This document shows, piece by piece, positions 63,580 to 64,000 of a stretch of DNA of 64,000 nucleotides (positions are counted from its first letter, which is position 1; each line of letters opens with the position of its first letter). A model generated the notes under the pieces. The model was not told the origin of the DNA, did not search any database, and saw only the letters and a program-made list of their open reading frames with translations. The translations under genes and the position numbers were made by a program. Source of the DNA: Frondihabitans sucicola (GTDB lineage: Bacteria; Actinomycetota; Actinomycetes; Actinomycetales; Microbacteriaceae); the NCBI RefSeq assembly GCF_030296615.1, contig NZ_AP027732.1, positions 1,612,001-1,676,000 of the forward strand. Reading direction: 5' to 3'.

Positions 63580-64000
63580 CTACGCACGAGGAGCTGCGGC
63601 GTTCGCAAGACGGCGCAGCAGCGGGTCCCCCGCCCAGGCGTCGTCCCAGGTCCAGCGGATGAGGCGATGTCCGTCGTTCCGGAGGGCGTCTTCGCGCTTC
63701 TTCTCTGCCCAGAGGGCATCGGCGTCGGGGGTGCCGTCCGCGCGACCGTACTTGAGGCGTCCGTCGAACTCCCCGATGAGGTCGCTGGACGGCCAGTAGA
63801 AGTCGACGATGGCCGTTCGCCCGCCGGGGAGGGCGAAACGCCGCTGCAGCTCGGGTCTCGCAAATCCGCCGTCGATGATCGTCGCGCGGCTGAACGATTC
63901 GCCGGCATTGTCCGCGCGACCATCGCCGAGGTCCAGAGCTCTGGCCGCTCTGGCGCGAGCGCGAAGGGAGCTTCGAGCGGCGAGGTGACGCTGCAGCCTC
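63580..64000 (-). CDS. DUF559-like endonuclease-fold protein, 5' end beyond the window
   Basis: The frame is open from the right edge to the TAG at 63582-63580, 140 residues. TAIVDFYWPSSDLIGEFDG, EKKREDALRNDGHRLIRW and WDDAW match the C-terminal DUF559/PD-(D/E)XK-like domain found in many actinobacterial proteins, often with an AbiEi-like N-terminal part. Asp, Glu and Lys residues in the usual order suggest a nuclease core. The N-terminus is missing, so the full architecture is unknown. Confidence 0.75.
   Translation of the reverse strand, partial: RLQRHLAARSSLRARARAARALDLGDGRADNAGESFSRATIIDGGFARPELQRRFALPGGRTAIVDFYWPSSDLIGEFDGRLKYGRADGTPDADALWAEKKREDALRNDGHRLIRWTWDDAWAGDPLLRRLANAAAPRA

Overview
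The window is high-G+C DNA (roughly 68-70% by eye) from an actinobacterium, most likely a member of the Microbacteriaceae. The evidence is the strong G/C third-position codon bias, a class Ib nrdHIEF operon, CUT1 sugar ABC transporters without their own ATPase genes, a protein O-mannosyltransferase next to rsmI, and a type VII-like secretion locus. The family assignment is inference.

Layout. 1-11945 is a mannoside-utilisation locus: two GH38-like glycosidases, a LacI regulator, mannose-6-phosphate isomerase, a ROK sugar kinase, a Gfo/Idh/MocA oxidoreductase and a binding protein with two permeases. Four copies of one LacI-type palindrome sit in front of its transcription units and tie them into one predicted regulon. 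11967-16621 is the nrdHIEF operon, preceded by two perfect DnaA boxes and a pair of NrdR-like boxes. 16670-21216 holds minus-strand membrane proteins, a small winged-helix regulator, an MgtC-family protein and an MFS exporter. 21265-24634 is a second sugar transporter behind two unrelated palindromes. 24635-29614 is a mixed region with two acetyltransferases, a methyltransferase, an amidohydrolase, a LacI regulator and several simple repeats. 29625-31222 is a GH51 arabinofuranosidase. 31247-43437 carries HrpA, an acyl-CoA ligase, an osmoprotectant ABC operon and a YyaL-type thioredoxin-domain protein.

43488-60892 is the most distinctive part. In order it holds a WXG100 protein, a giant Rhs/YD-repeat protein with a helical N-terminus, a candidate immunity protein, a 909-residue lipoprotein, a membrane-anchored protein resembling type 1 periplasmic-binding proteins, an EssC/EccC-type ATPase with an FHA domain, and a convergent membrane Ser/Thr kinase. 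I read it as a type VII-like secretion system delivering a polymorphic toxin, with accessory parts I do not recognise from the classical systems. The window ends with a protein O-mannosyltransferase, RsmI and a partial DUF559-like nuclease.

Two window-wide observations matter to any reader. First, about two dozen single-base indels, nearly all deletions in or beside short G/C runs, break otherwise intact genes. The pattern looks like sequencing or assembly error rather than gene decay, so frameshifted genes are annotated here as whole CDSs with junctions given. Second, the octamer GATCCTGC/GCAGGATC occurs more than 50 times on a hand count, far above expectation from base composition, and forces unusual codons inside genes.
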